Notes under the pieces: model-generated
Told to the model about the DNA's origin: nothing
Database searches by the model: none
The model's input: only the letters and a program-made list of their open reading frames with translations
Shown here: piece after piece, positions 26,021 to 34,597 of the stretch
Layout of the letters: each line of letters opens with the position of its first letter
Numbering within the stretch: position 1 is the stretch's first letter
Source of the DNA: an uncultured SAR86 cluster bacterium
Lineage (GTDB): Bacteria > Pseudomonadota > Gammaproteobacteria > Magnimaribacterales > D2472
Direction of reading: 5' to 3'
Assembly (NCBI GenBank): GCA_902514105.1
Contig: CABXPU010000001.1
Span: 1-36,104 of the forward strand
Length of the DNA: 36,104 nucleotides
Made by a program: the position numbers and the translations under genes

Positions 26021-27835
26021 ATGAACAAATTATTTAGCTTAGTAATATCAATATTTATTTTAGTATCTTGTTCTTCAAACGATTCTGAGGTTAAAACTAT
26101 ATCCGATGTAGAGTCATTTTTAGAGAAAGTAGAGCAAGAGGATAAAACTCTTGGTCCAGTTATTTCTTCTGCATATTGGATTAGTTCTAATTTTATAACT
26201 TACGATTCACAAAAGATAGTTGCTGATTTTGGTAAGCGTTATTCGCTTATGTCTGTAGAAAGGGCTAATGAAGCTGCAACATTTGATAATTTAGACCTTT
26301 CTGAAGATATGAGAAGAAAATTAGATCTTATAAAAGGTGGTTTTGTTATGCCAGCACCATTAGATGATGCTCTTGCTGGCGAGTTAGCGAATATAGAGTC
26401 TGAGCTAGGCGCAATGTATGGTTCTGGCAAGCACTGTTTTGCTGAAGATGATTGTTATGACCTTGAAGCTTTTGAACAAATAATAGACTCATCTCGAAAT
26501 CCTGACGAGCTTTTAAAAGCATGGGCTGGTTGGCGAGAAATTGGCAAGCCCATGAAGGATAAATATTTACGAATGGTTGAAATAGGAGAACTGGGCGCTA
26601 AGGACCTTGGTTATGAGGGGCTAACTGATTTATGGTTTAGTAAATATGACATGTCAGCAGAAGATTTTCTTGCTGATACAGATAGAGTTTGGGAAGAAGT
26701 GAAACCTCTATATGATGCTCTTCAATGTCATGTAAGATCAAAGCTCAATGCAGAATATGGAGATGACATAGTTCCTGCTGAAGGAATGCTACCAGCTCAT
26801 ATTCTAGGGAATATGTGGGGACAATCTTGGGCAAATATTTACGATATTGTTTTTGAAGAAGATCCAAATACTGAATCAATTGATTTGACTTCAATCATTC
26901 TAGAAAAAGACCTAACTGAAATTGAGATGGTTGAAATAGCAGAGGATTTTTTTCTATCTTTAGGTTTTGAGCCATTACCAGATACTTTTTGGGAGCGATC
27001 TTTATTTATTAAACCACAGGACAGGAATGTTGTATGTCATGCATCAGCATGGGACTTAGATCCAGCAACTAAAGATATCAGAATTAAAATGTGCATTGAA
27101 AAAAATGCAGAAGACTTTGTGACAATTCATCATGAGCTAGGGCATATTTTTTATTATCAAGCTTATAATCACCTTCCATCAGTCTACAGAAGTGGAGCAA
27201 ATGATGGTTTTCATGAAGCAGTAGGAGACCTTTTAGCTTTGTCTATTACACCTGATTATCTTACTCAGATAGGCTTTGTTACAGAAGCAGAGGCTGAAGC
27301 TGCTGAAGAAGATCCTATAGCACTTTTAATGAAACAAGCTCTAGATGGGGTAGTTTCTCTTCCATGGACTTTAATGCTTGATAAATGGAGGTCAGGAGTC
27401 TTTACCGGTGAGATAACAGAAGATAATCTTAATTCGAGCTGGTGGGAATTAAGAGAGAAATATCAAGGCATAACATCTCCGATGCAAAGAGGTGAAGAAT
27501 ATTTTGATCCGGGTGCTAAATATCATATTCCAGGAAACACCCCATATACTCGATACTATTTAGCAAAAATTATGCAGTATCAATTTCACGAGTCACTATG
27601 TAATGAAATGGGTTTTGAGGGAGCCTTGCATGAATGCTCAATTTATAACAATCCAGAAGCAGGTATTAAGATTAGAAATATGCTAGCACTGGGTCAAAGT
27701 AAGCCATGGCAAGATGCATTTGAAGCTTTAACCGGAGATAGAGCATTAAGCGGAAGCTCAATCTTGAACTATTATAAGCCTCTTCAAGACTGGCTTGAAA
27801 AAGAAAATCAAGGCCGATCTTGTGGGTGGGAGTAA
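26021..27835 (+). CDS. M2 family zinc metallopeptidase (angiotensin-converting-enzyme-like), predicted lipoprotein
   Basis: Lipobox-like FILVSC|SS; IHHELGHIFYYQAYNHLPSVYRSGANDGFHEAVGDL gives HExxH plus downstream Glu, with ACE-like context; GNMWGQSWANIYDIV; YHIPGNTPYTRYYLAKIMQYQFHESLC. Confidence 0.93.
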   Translation: MNKLFSLVISIFILVSCSSNDSEVKTISDVESFLEKVEQEDKTLGPVISSAYWISSNFITYDSQKIVADFGKRYSLMSVERANEAATFDNLDLSEDMRRKLDLIKGGFVMPAPLDDALAGELANIESELGAMYGSGKHCFAEDDCYDLEAFEQIIDSSRNPDELLKAWAGWREIGKPMKDKYLRMVEIGELGAKDLGYEGLTDLWFSKYDMSAEDFLADTDRVWEEVKPLYDALQCHVRSKLNAEYGDDIVPAEGMLPAHILGNMWGQSWANIYDIVFEEDPNTESIDLTSIILEKDLTEIEMVEIAEDFFLSLGFEPLPDTFWERSLFIKPQDRNVVCHASAWDLDPATKDIRIKMCIEKNAEDFVTIHHELGHIFYYQAYNHLPSVYRSGANDGFHEAVGDLLALSITPDYLTQIGFVTEAEAEAAEEDPIALLMKQALDGVVSLPWTLMLDKWRSGVFTGEITEDNLNSSWWELREKYQGITSPMQRGEEYFDPGAKYHIPGNTPYTRYYLAKIMQYQFHESLCNEMGFEGALHECSIYNNPEAGIKIRNMLALGQSKPWQDAFEALTGDRALSGSSILNYYKPLQDWLEKENQGRSCGWE

Positions 27836-27838
27836 ATT

Positions 27839-28690
27839 ATGAAACCAATACATTATTTATCTTTTGCTGCTTTGGGTTTTATTATTCCATTTGGTATTAG
27901 CTTATTAATTGGCAATCCATTAGTCCAAAATATAGTTCTAGCAATTTATATAATTCAATGGATTGCATTTATTCCGGCATATATTTTTCAGACAGAGAAA
28001 TTTTTTGATTTAACTGGAAGCATTACTTATTCCGGCGTATTTACTTATTTAATTTATTTAACTACCTCTGGGAGCATTAATACTAACTGGGGCTCTATAG
28101 TAATAGCATTTTGTGTAATCTTATGGGCTGGCAGGTTAGGAAAGTTTCTTTTTTCAAGGATAGCCAAAGATGGCGAAGACAAGAGATTTAGGACTATAAA
28201 GCCATCACCAAGCCAGTTTTTTATGACATGGACTTTGCAGGGAGCTTGGGTTTCTTTGTGCTCTTTATGCGCCATAACAGGAATAGCAAGCGATACAGGC
28301 ATTATTATTAATCCTATTTTTTATATTGGCCTATTTATGTTTATTGGTGGTTTCGCTATAGAAATAATTGCCGATCAGCAAAAAACGATTTTTAGAGCAA
28401 TACCTGAAAATAGAGAGAAATTTATAACTAGTGGTTTATGGGGCCGATCAAGGCATCCAAATTATTTCGGAGAGATTACTTTATGGACTGGCGTTGCTGT
28501 TATGTCTTTTTCTTCATTGTCAGGCATAGAATTTTTGACATTAATATCACCAATCTGGACATATTTATTATTAGTAAAAATTAGTGGAGTAAGGATGCTA
28601 GAAGGAAGGGGGCATGTTAAATGGGGAGATAATAAAGACTATATTTCTTATATTGAAAACACGCCCATGGTCTTTATCAAGTTTTGGTAA
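27839..28690 (+). CDS. DUF1295 / steroid 5-alpha-reductase-like membrane protein
   Basis: Multi-TM; TSGLWGRSRHPNYFGEITLWTGVAVMSFSSLSG...LLLVKISGVRMLEGR is the DUF1295 signature. Confidence 0.9.
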   Translation: MKPIHYLSFAALGFIIPFGISLLIGNPLVQNIVLAIYIIQWIAFIPAYIFQTEKFFDLTGSITYSGVFTYLIYLTTSGSINTNWGSIVIAFCVILWAGRLGKFLFSRIAKDGEDKRFRTIKPSPSQFFMTWTLQGAWVSLCSLCAITGIASDTGIIINPIFYIGLFMFIGGFAIEIIADQQKTIFRAIPENREKFITSGLWGRSRHPNYFGEITLWTGVAVMSFSSLSGIEFLTLISPIWTYLLLVKISGVRMLEGRGHVKWGDNKDYISYIENTPMVFIKFW

Positions 28691-28741
28691 GTATATTTAA
28701 ATACTAATGTCAAAAAAAAATACGCCATACCTCAATTAAAT

Positions 28742-28771
28742 TTGTCCTTTATTGGATTAACTTGCTAGAAT
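28742..28771 (+). promoter_or_regulatory. Putative sigma70-type promoter for the DUF3450/TonB operon
   Basis: TTGTCC (28742-28747), 18 nt spacer, TAGAAT (28766-28771), in the largest intergenic gap of the window. Confidence 0.45.
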
Positions 28772-28790
28772 GTCAGGACTTTTAAAGAGA

Positions 28791-28810
28791 TTATTAACAT
28801 AAGTTAATAA
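28791..28810. repeat. Perfect inverted repeat TTATTAAC-ATAA-GTTAATAA in the leader of the TonB operon
   Basis: 8-bp arms with 4-nt spacer read directly; lies between the putative promoter and the first ATG (28830). Confidence 0.7.
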
Positions 28811-28829
28811 TATATGGGGAGCAAATAAT

Positions 28830-29582
28830 ATGTCGAAATTACGAGCCATGATTATGTCTCTTGCTTTAGCTTTTCCTTTTGTGCTTAGTGCAACTGAAAT
28901 GGAATTAGTTTTAGAAGTAGGAAGAGAAAACTCAAATCTATCATCCGCATCTCAGGAGAGGATCGATAGCACAGAGAAAAAGACAGATAGAATCATAAAT
29001 GAATGGAAAGTTGTATCTAAGCAAGTAGAAGGCTTAAAGATTTATAACGAACAAAAAAGGATCCAAATTCAAGCTCAGCTTGAGTTAATGGATAAATTAG
29101 ATGATCAGCTTACACAGGTGGTTGTTATGCAGAGACAAATACCACCTCTTGCCCAGAGAATGTTAGAGGGTCTTGAGAAATTTGTTGAACTTGATTTACC
29201 TTTTCATGTAGAAGAAAGAAAACAAAGATTAGACTTGGTTAGAAGTTCATTGTCTAATCCGAAGGTTACTGCTTCAGAGCAAGTTAGACAGATCCTAGAG
29301 GCTTATAATATCGAGGGTGAATACGGCAGAAAGATCGACGCATTCGAAGCTCCAATTATTATTGACGGTCAAGAGATTGTTGCGAATGTTCTGGTTATCG
29401 GCAGAATCGGAATGTTTTATCAAACAAAAGATGAAAGAAGTAGCGGCGTATGGGACAAAGAAGTTAATGATTGGGTTGAGCTTGATAGTGGTTATAGAAC
29501 CGCAATTAGAGACGGCATTAGGATGGCTAAAAAACTAGCTCCTACAGATATGCTCATGTTACCAATAGTAGTTAAGGGGTAA
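28830..29582 (+). CDS. DUF3450 family periplasmic coiled-coil protein (TonB-system associated)
   Basis: Signal peptide MSKLRAMIMSLALAFPFVLSA; coiled-coil; IPPLAQRMLEGLEKFVELDLPFHVEERKQRLDLVRS...SEQVRQILEAYNIEGEYGRKIDAFE; first gene of the ExbB/ExbD/TonB operon. Confidence 0.88.
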   Translation: MSKLRAMIMSLALAFPFVLSATEMELVLEVGRENSNLSSASQERIDSTEKKTDRIINEWKVVSKQVEGLKIYNEQKRIQIQAQLELMDKLDDQLTQVVVMQRQIPPLAQRMLEGLEKFVELDLPFHVEERKQRLDLVRSSLSNPKVTASEQVRQILEAYNIEGEYGRKIDAFEAPIIIDGQEIVANVLVIGRIGMFYQTKDERSSGVWDKEVNDWVELDSGYRTAIRDGIRMAKKLAPTDMLMLPIVVKG

Positions 29583-29587
29583 AGCTA

Positions 29588-30982
29588 ATGAAACGTTTAA
29601 ATTTATTTTATTTTATATTAATTGTTACATTTGCAAATCCATCTTTTACACAGGATGCAGAAGATGCAAGTGTTGATCAAGAGCCTAGCACAGTTGAAGC
29701 TCTATTAGCTCTCGTTAAAGAGGGAAAGGTTAAAGAGCAATCTGAGAATACAAAAAGAGAGGCTGAATTCTTAGCTAATAAGAATAAGCAAGCAAGTATT
29801 TTAGCTGCTGAAAAGAGAGAATTAGCTCGACAAGAGAGGATTGCTGATAAATTAGAAGCTGAATACAAAGCAAATGCTGAAATCCTTAGAGTTAAAGAAG
29901 AAGCTTATAAGAAAGAATTAGGATCTTTGGTAGAATTATTTGGACATCTACAAAGCTCAGCTGGTGAAGCTTCATCAATGTTTGCTAGCTCCCTTAGTTC
30001 AGCAGAATTTGGATTAGAGAGAGTCTCCTTTTTAAATAATCTAACTGGGAAAATGTCAGAAACAACCGAATTGCCAACCGTTAGAGAAATTGAACGCTTA
30101 TGGTTTGAATTACAAAATGAAATGGTGGCTGGTGGAAATGTTGTTAAATTCAATACAACGGTTATAGATGTTGATGGCGAAACCACTGAATGTGAAGTTA
30201 CTAGAGTGGGTTTATTTAACGCTGTATGTGATGGTAAATATCTTGAATTTGCTTCATCAAAAGGTCAATACGCCTTTCTACCAAGACAACCTGCTGGCAG
30301 ATATACTAAAAGCGCAAAGAATTTAGGAGATGCTAGTGCAGGAGAGCAAGTCAAATTTGGAGTAGATCCTACGGGGCCTACTGGTGGAAGTTTATTGGCA
30401 AATCTTATTCAAACTCCATCCTTGGCAGAAAGAGCTGCTCAAGGTAGAGAAGTTGGTTACGCAATAATATTTGTTGGTATTATTGGTATCGCAATAGCAT
30501 TTTGGAAACTATACAGTTTATATATGCTAGGCATTGCTGTTAATAAACAAACTAAATCAAAAACTGCTGACGCAAATAATCCTTTAGGAAGAGTTCTTAA
30601 GGTAGGACAAGATAACTTTAAGAAAGATATAGATACACTTGAGCTAAGACTAGCCGAAGCAATTATGGCCGAAAGACCAGATATTGAGAGAGGTATTAGT
30701 GTTGTAAGAATCATTTCTGTTGTTGCTCCATTAGCAGGACTATTAGGAACAGTTACAGGTATGATCGTTACATTCCAGCAAATTACTTTATATGGTACTG
30801 GGGATCCTAAGCTTATGGCTGGTGGTATTTCTCAGGCACTTGTTACTACTGTTTTAGGACTATTGGTTGCTATTCCAACTACTTTACTTCATTCATTTAG
30901 CGCATCTTCAGCTAAAGGAATAATTAGTATCTTAGAAGAGCAAAGCACTGGTATTTTAGCTGAGCATTCAGAAACAAGTTAA
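29588..30982 (+). CDS. Large MotA/TolQ/ExbB proton-channel family protein with periplasmic coiled-coil N-terminus (TtpC-like)
   Basis: Signal peptide, alanine/lysine-rich coiled-coil, then VAPLAGLLGTVTGMIVTFQQITLYGTGDPKLMAGGISQALVTTVLGLLVAIPTTLLHSF. Confidence 0.9.
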   Translation: MKRLNLFYFILIVTFANPSFTQDAEDASVDQEPSTVEALLALVKEGKVKEQSENTKREAEFLANKNKQASILAAEKRELARQERIADKLEAEYKANAEILRVKEEAYKKELGSLVELFGHLQSSAGEASSMFASSLSSAEFGLERVSFLNNLTGKMSETTELPTVREIERLWFELQNEMVAGGNVVKFNTTVIDVDGETTECEVTRVGLFNAVCDGKYLEFASSKGQYAFLPRQPAGRYTKSAKNLGDASAGEQVKFGVDPTGPTGGSLLANLIQTPSLAERAAQGREVGYAIIFVGIIGIAIAFWKLYSLYMLGIAVNKQTKSKTADANNPLGRVLKVGQDNFKKDIDTLELRLAEAIMAERPDIERGISVVRIISVVAPLAGLLGTVTGMIVTFQQITLYGTGDPKLMAGGISQALVTTVLGLLVAIPTTLLHSFSASSAKGIISILEEQSTGILAEHSETS

Positions 30983-30988
30983 TTATTT

Positions 30989-31513
30989 ATGTATGCAATA
31001 ACTGAAGCATTTGTCTCAATTAGAGACTTCATGGAACAGGGTGGAGATGTTCTTTGGGGCATAGCTTTATTAGTCTTATTTATGTGGACTATGATCTTTG
31101 AGCGAATTTTCTATTACGCTCAAGGCTATGATGTTTATATTGCAGATATAGTTAAGAGATGGGAATCAAGAAAAGATAAAACTTCTTGGTATGCCCTTCA
31201 AATTCGTGAAAAGTATATGTCTCAAGCTAAAGTTGAGATCAATAGAAATTTATCATTAATTCAAACTTGTGTTGCCGTTGCGCCATTATTTGGTTTGTTG
31301 GGAACAGTTACAGGAATGATAGAAGTATTCCAAGTTATGGCTTTTAATGGAGGCGGAGATGCCAGATCAATGGCAGGCGGCGTCTCTAAAGCAACATTAC
31401 CTACCATGGCTGGTATGGTGGTGGCTTTATCTGGAGTTTTTGCGACTATTTATTTAAATAGTGCCAGTCAAAAAAGAGAGCATATGTTAAATGATATTAT
31501 TAAAAGATATTAG
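30989..31513 (+). CDS. exbB: ExbB/TolQ family biopolymer transport protein
   Basis: VAPLFGLLGTVTGMIEVFQVMAFNGGGDARSMAGGVSKATLPTMAGMVVALSGVF. Confidence 0.93.
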   Translation: MYAITEAFVSIRDFMEQGGDVLWGIALLVLFMWTMIFERIFYYAQGYDVYIADIVKRWESRKDKTSWYALQIREKYMSQAKVEINRNLSLIQTCVAVAPLFGLLGTVTGMIEVFQVMAFNGGGDARSMAGGVSKATLPTMAGMVVALSGVFATIYLNSASQKREHMLNDIIKRY

Positions 31514-31522
31514 GAGAGAATT

Positions 31523-31933
31523 GTGAGAAGAGGTTCAATTAGTAGTGCAGTAAAAGAAGAAGAAAGTGAGATTAATTTAACACCAATGCTTGATGTTGTA
31601 TTCATCATGCTTATTTTCTTTATTGTTACAGCCAATTTCATTAAGGAGCCTGGTTTAGAAATTAATAGACCAGATTCTGATACGGCAGAGACCCAAGAAA
31701 ATGCAGCTATTTTAATAGCAGTGGGACCAACTGGCGAAATATGGATGGATGGCAGAAGAATAGACGTAAGACAAGTTAAAGCAAATGTTGTAAAAATGCT
31801 TGCTGACAACCCTCAGGGATCTGTGGTTATTCAGGCTGATGAAAAAGCAGTTGCTGATACTATTATTAAAGTGATGGATGGTGCCAGAGAAGCTGGTGTT
31901 TCAGCTATATCTTTAGCATCAGAACCAAAATAG
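31523..31933 (+). CDS. exbD: ExbD/TolR family biopolymer transport protein
   Basis: GTG start; INLTPMLDVVFIMLIFFIVTANFIKEPGLEINRP with the conserved membrane Asp. Confidence 0.95.
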   Translation: MRRGSISSAVKEEESEINLTPMLDVVFIMLIFFIVTANFIKEPGLEINRPDSDTAETQENAAILIAVGPTGEIWMDGRRIDVRQVKANVVKMLADNPQGSVVIQADEKAVADTIIKVMDGAREAGVSAISLASEPK

Positions 31934-31942
31934 ATTATTAAT

Positions 31943-32626
31943 ATGACGACTGGGACAGCTAATAAATCTGTAAATTCAATAGAATCATTGGCCTCATTTC
32001 CAGCAAATAGATATTTATCTAGCGGAGCATTAGCATTTATAGTTTGTCTTGGATTGTTTTTTGTTATGGTTGTTCTAATTTCTCTGGGTGATAGCGGTAT
32101 TAAAGAAGATAACTCAGTTAAGCTTGCAGATATTGTTATGCCAGAAAGAGATATTGATACCTTAATGCAGGAGGTAGATAAACCCGAGGAGCCTGAAGAA
32201 CAGCCAGATGATATTGCTCAACCAGAGCTAGATCTTCAACCCCTAACAGGCGTCGATGTATCAATAGCTAAACCAAAAGCAAATATAAAAGCTGGGGGTT
32301 CATTCTTTAAAGATGGAGCATATATGCCTCTATTTGCTGTTCAACCCCAATATCCAAGAAGGGCACAAGAAAGAGGAACAGAGGGCTACGCAATTATTAA
32401 ATTTACAATTACTGAACAAGGTACAGCTGAAAATGCAGTTGTTGAAGAGGGTATGTGCGGAGATATTAATGACCCGGATGTAGTTCTAAGACCCTGCTCA
32501 ATATTTAATAATTCATCTATAAGAGCAGCAGCAAAATTAAAATACAAACCAAAAATTGTTGATGGTAAAGCTGTAAGAGTTGACAATGTTTTATATAGAT
32601 TCAGATATGAAATGGAGGATGATTAG
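31943..32626 (+). CDS. tonB: TonB family energy transducer
   Basis: N-terminal TM; acidic/Pro segment KPEEPEEQPDD; C-terminal PLFAVQPQYPRRAQERGTEGYAIIKFTITEQG...SIRAAAKLKYKPKIVDGKAVRVDNVLYRFRYEM. Confidence 0.92.
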   Translation: MTTGTANKSVNSIESLASFPANRYLSSGALAFIVCLGLFFVMVVLISLGDSGIKEDNSVKLADIVMPERDIDTLMQEVDKPEEPEEQPDDIAQPELDLQPLTGVDVSIAKPKANIKAGGSFFKDGAYMPLFAVQPQYPRRAQERGTEGYAIIKFTITEQGTAENAVVEEGMCGDINDPDVVLRPCSIFNNSSIRAAAKLKYKPKIVDGKAVRVDNVLYRFRYEMEDD

Positions 32627-32627
32627 A

Positions 32628-34091
32628 ATGAGAAGAATAAATCTTTTTAGGATTTCTTCAGCACTATTGGTGGCATTTATTTTTATGCCCATAGATGCTT
32701 ATGCTCAATCAAATGAATCTTCTAAACCAAAGAAGCAAACAACATATAAAAAAGCTAGAGTCCTTCAAACAAGCACCGCAAAGAAAATTGCTAAGGTTAC
32801 TGAGGCTCTTGAAAGAGTAAAGATTGTCGAAATAAAAGACACGAAAAAAGACTCTGAAACATTTGGACAAATGATTCCAACAGAAGAGCCTGATCCAGAT
32901 TGGAATACCGTTTATAAGATTCTTAGAGAAATGATTAGTAAATCTCAAGATATGAAAAGTTATGATAGGTCAATAATGTGGAATTATTGGGGCTATACAA
33001 AGTATTCAGAAGAAGATTACAAGGGCGCCATTGAGGCTTATACAAAAGTTATAAATGAAGAAGAAGTAACTCTTCCCCTCAGAACAGGAACACTTTTGAC
33101 CTTAGCTACACTGCATATGGTCGAAGAGGATTATGCAAAAGGAATTGAATTAATTTTGGTATGGATGGATGAGGTTGAAACTGTAACAGCACAATCATGG
33201 TCATTATTAATGACAGCTTATTTTGCTGAAGAAAACTACAGAAAATCACTTGATGCAGGACTTCAGGCGGTTTCATTGGCTGAAATAGAAGGATATACAC
33301 CCAAAGAAAATTGGTATGCAACCATGGCTGCATGTTATGACGAATTGAAAGCAGAGTTTGGAGAAAAAGTTACTTTATTAAAGCAGCTTGAGATATTTGA
33401 GATTCTCGTCAACTTGTATCCAAAGAAAAGATATTTTCTTAATCTAGCTCAAACATATGGAAGTCTTGAAAGAGAGCAAGACTATATGGTTGCTCTAAAT
33501 GCGGCATACATGAAAGATTATTTAGATAAAGAGGGTGAATATTTAACATTAGCACAATTGCTTTTAATGAATAACAACCCCTATCAAGCCGCAAAAGTTA
33601 TTGTCTATGGACAAAATAAAAAAATTCTTGTGACCGATGAAAAGACAAAGAAAGAAGAATTAAAGCCAGTTATCAAAGATTCTGAGAAGGTTCTAAAACT
33701 CCTTGCTGATTCTTGGAGAATGGCTCAAGAGATTAATAAAGCTATTCCTGTTTTAGAGGAGGCCGCGAAGCTTTCAAAAGATGGAGAAACTTTTGTTTTA
33801 CTTGGTAACCTTTATTTAGCTGAAGATAAGCTAGAACAAGCCATCTCTTCAATAGAGAAAGGTATTAAAAAAGGCAAGCTAAAGAAAAAATCTCAAGCGC
33901 ATTTAACATTAGGCCAGGCTCAATTTGAATTGCAGAATTTTGAAGAGGCTAAAAAACAATTTAGAATGGCAGCCAGAGACAAGGATAAGAAAATTAAGAA
34001 AACAGCTAATAACTGGATTAAATACACTGAGAACGAAGAAATCAGAGTTAAGAATATAAAGCTAAGAAGAGACTATATTCAGCAGTCATAA
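32628..34091 (+). CDS. Tetratricopeptide-repeat protein, predicted exported, associated with TonB operon
   Basis: From ATG 32628: MRRINLFRISSALLVAFIFMPIDAYAQ signal peptide, then TPR-like repeats (YSEEDYKGAIEAYTKVI; LGNLYLAEDKLEQAISSIEKGI; LTLGQAQFELQNFEEAKKQFRMAA). The tracked ORF start at 32580 lies inside tonB. Confidence 0.85.
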   Translation: MRRINLFRISSALLVAFIFMPIDAYAQSNESSKPKKQTTYKKARVLQTSTAKKIAKVTEALERVKIVEIKDTKKDSETFGQMIPTEEPDPDWNTVYKILREMISKSQDMKSYDRSIMWNYWGYTKYSEEDYKGAIEAYTKVINEEEVTLPLRTGTLLTLATLHMVEEDYAKGIELILVWMDEVETVTAQSWSLLMTAYFAEENYRKSLDAGLQAVSLAEIEGYTPKENWYATMAACYDELKAEFGEKVTLLKQLEIFEILVNLYPKKRYFLNLAQTYGSLEREQDYMVALNAAYMKDYLDKEGEYLTLAQLLLMNNNPYQAAKVIVYGQNKKILVTDEKTKKEELKPVIKDSEKVLKLLADSWRMAQEINKAIPVLEEAAKLSKDGETFVLLGNLYLAEDKLEQAISSIEKGIKKGKLKKKSQAHLTLGQAQFELQNFEEAKKQFRMAARDKDKKIKKTANNWIKYTENEEIRVKNIKLRRDYIQQS

Positions 34092-34595
34092 CTTCTTAAA
34101 GACCTCTACACTAAAATTATATTGGTTCACTTCACTTTTTAGAAAGTTTTTTGATGATTCTAATTCCCAATTCCTTAAGTCTATTTCAGGATAATAAACA
34201 TCACCATCAATTTCACAATCTACTCGAGTCAGTACTAGCTTATTAAAATAATTGATTGAGTCTCTGAAAAGATAGCCGCCCCCAATTATTGCAATCTCTT
34301 GAGCAGAGTCTAGATTTTTATTATATTTTTTGGCAGCGATAATAGCTTTTTCAAGATTCTGAAATATTGAAATACCATCAATCTCTCTTAGATTTGAAGA
34401 TATTACGAAGTTCTGTCTATTTGGAAGGGGCCGGCCTATTGATTCAAAGGTTTTTCTTCCCATGATAATAATCTTACCAGTGGTATATTCTTTAAAATGC
34501 TCTAAGTCATCTTTTAGCTGCCAAGGTAATTTGTTATTAACTCCAATGACATTATTATTAGACATAGCTACGACATGAGAAATAACTGAATTCAT
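34086..34595 (-). CDS. folA: Dihydrofolate reductase
   Basis: VISHVVAMSNNNVIGVNNKLPWQLKDDLEHFKEYTTGKIIIMGRKTFESIGRPLPNRQNFVIS; IIGGGYLFRD. Confidence 0.96.
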   Translation of the reverse strand: MNSVISHVVAMSNNNVIGVNNKLPWQLKDDLEHFKEYTTGKIIIMGRKTFESIGRPLPNRQNFVISSNLREIDGISIFQNLEKAIIAAKKYNKNLDSAQEIAIIGGGYLFRDSINYFNKLVLTRVDCEIDGDVYYPEIDLRNWELESSKNFLKSEVNQYNFSVEVFKKL

Positions 34596-34597
34596 CT

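Noticed and set aside
28690-28710. Possible terminator hairpin AGTAT-ATTTAA-ATACT after the DUF1295 gene
   Set aside because: Only a 5-bp AT-rich stem with no convincing U-tract next to it; likely chance in this base composition.
30457-30714. Minus-strand ORFs at 29677-29868, 29905-30186, 30457-30714 and 31510-31809
   Set aside because: Antisense shadows within the ExbB and ExbD genes; no domain signatures.
32580-32627. Extended N-terminus of the TPR ORF (start at 32580)
   Set aside because: Overlaps the tonB 3' end; starting at ATG 32628 gives a clean signal peptide right after the tonB stop.
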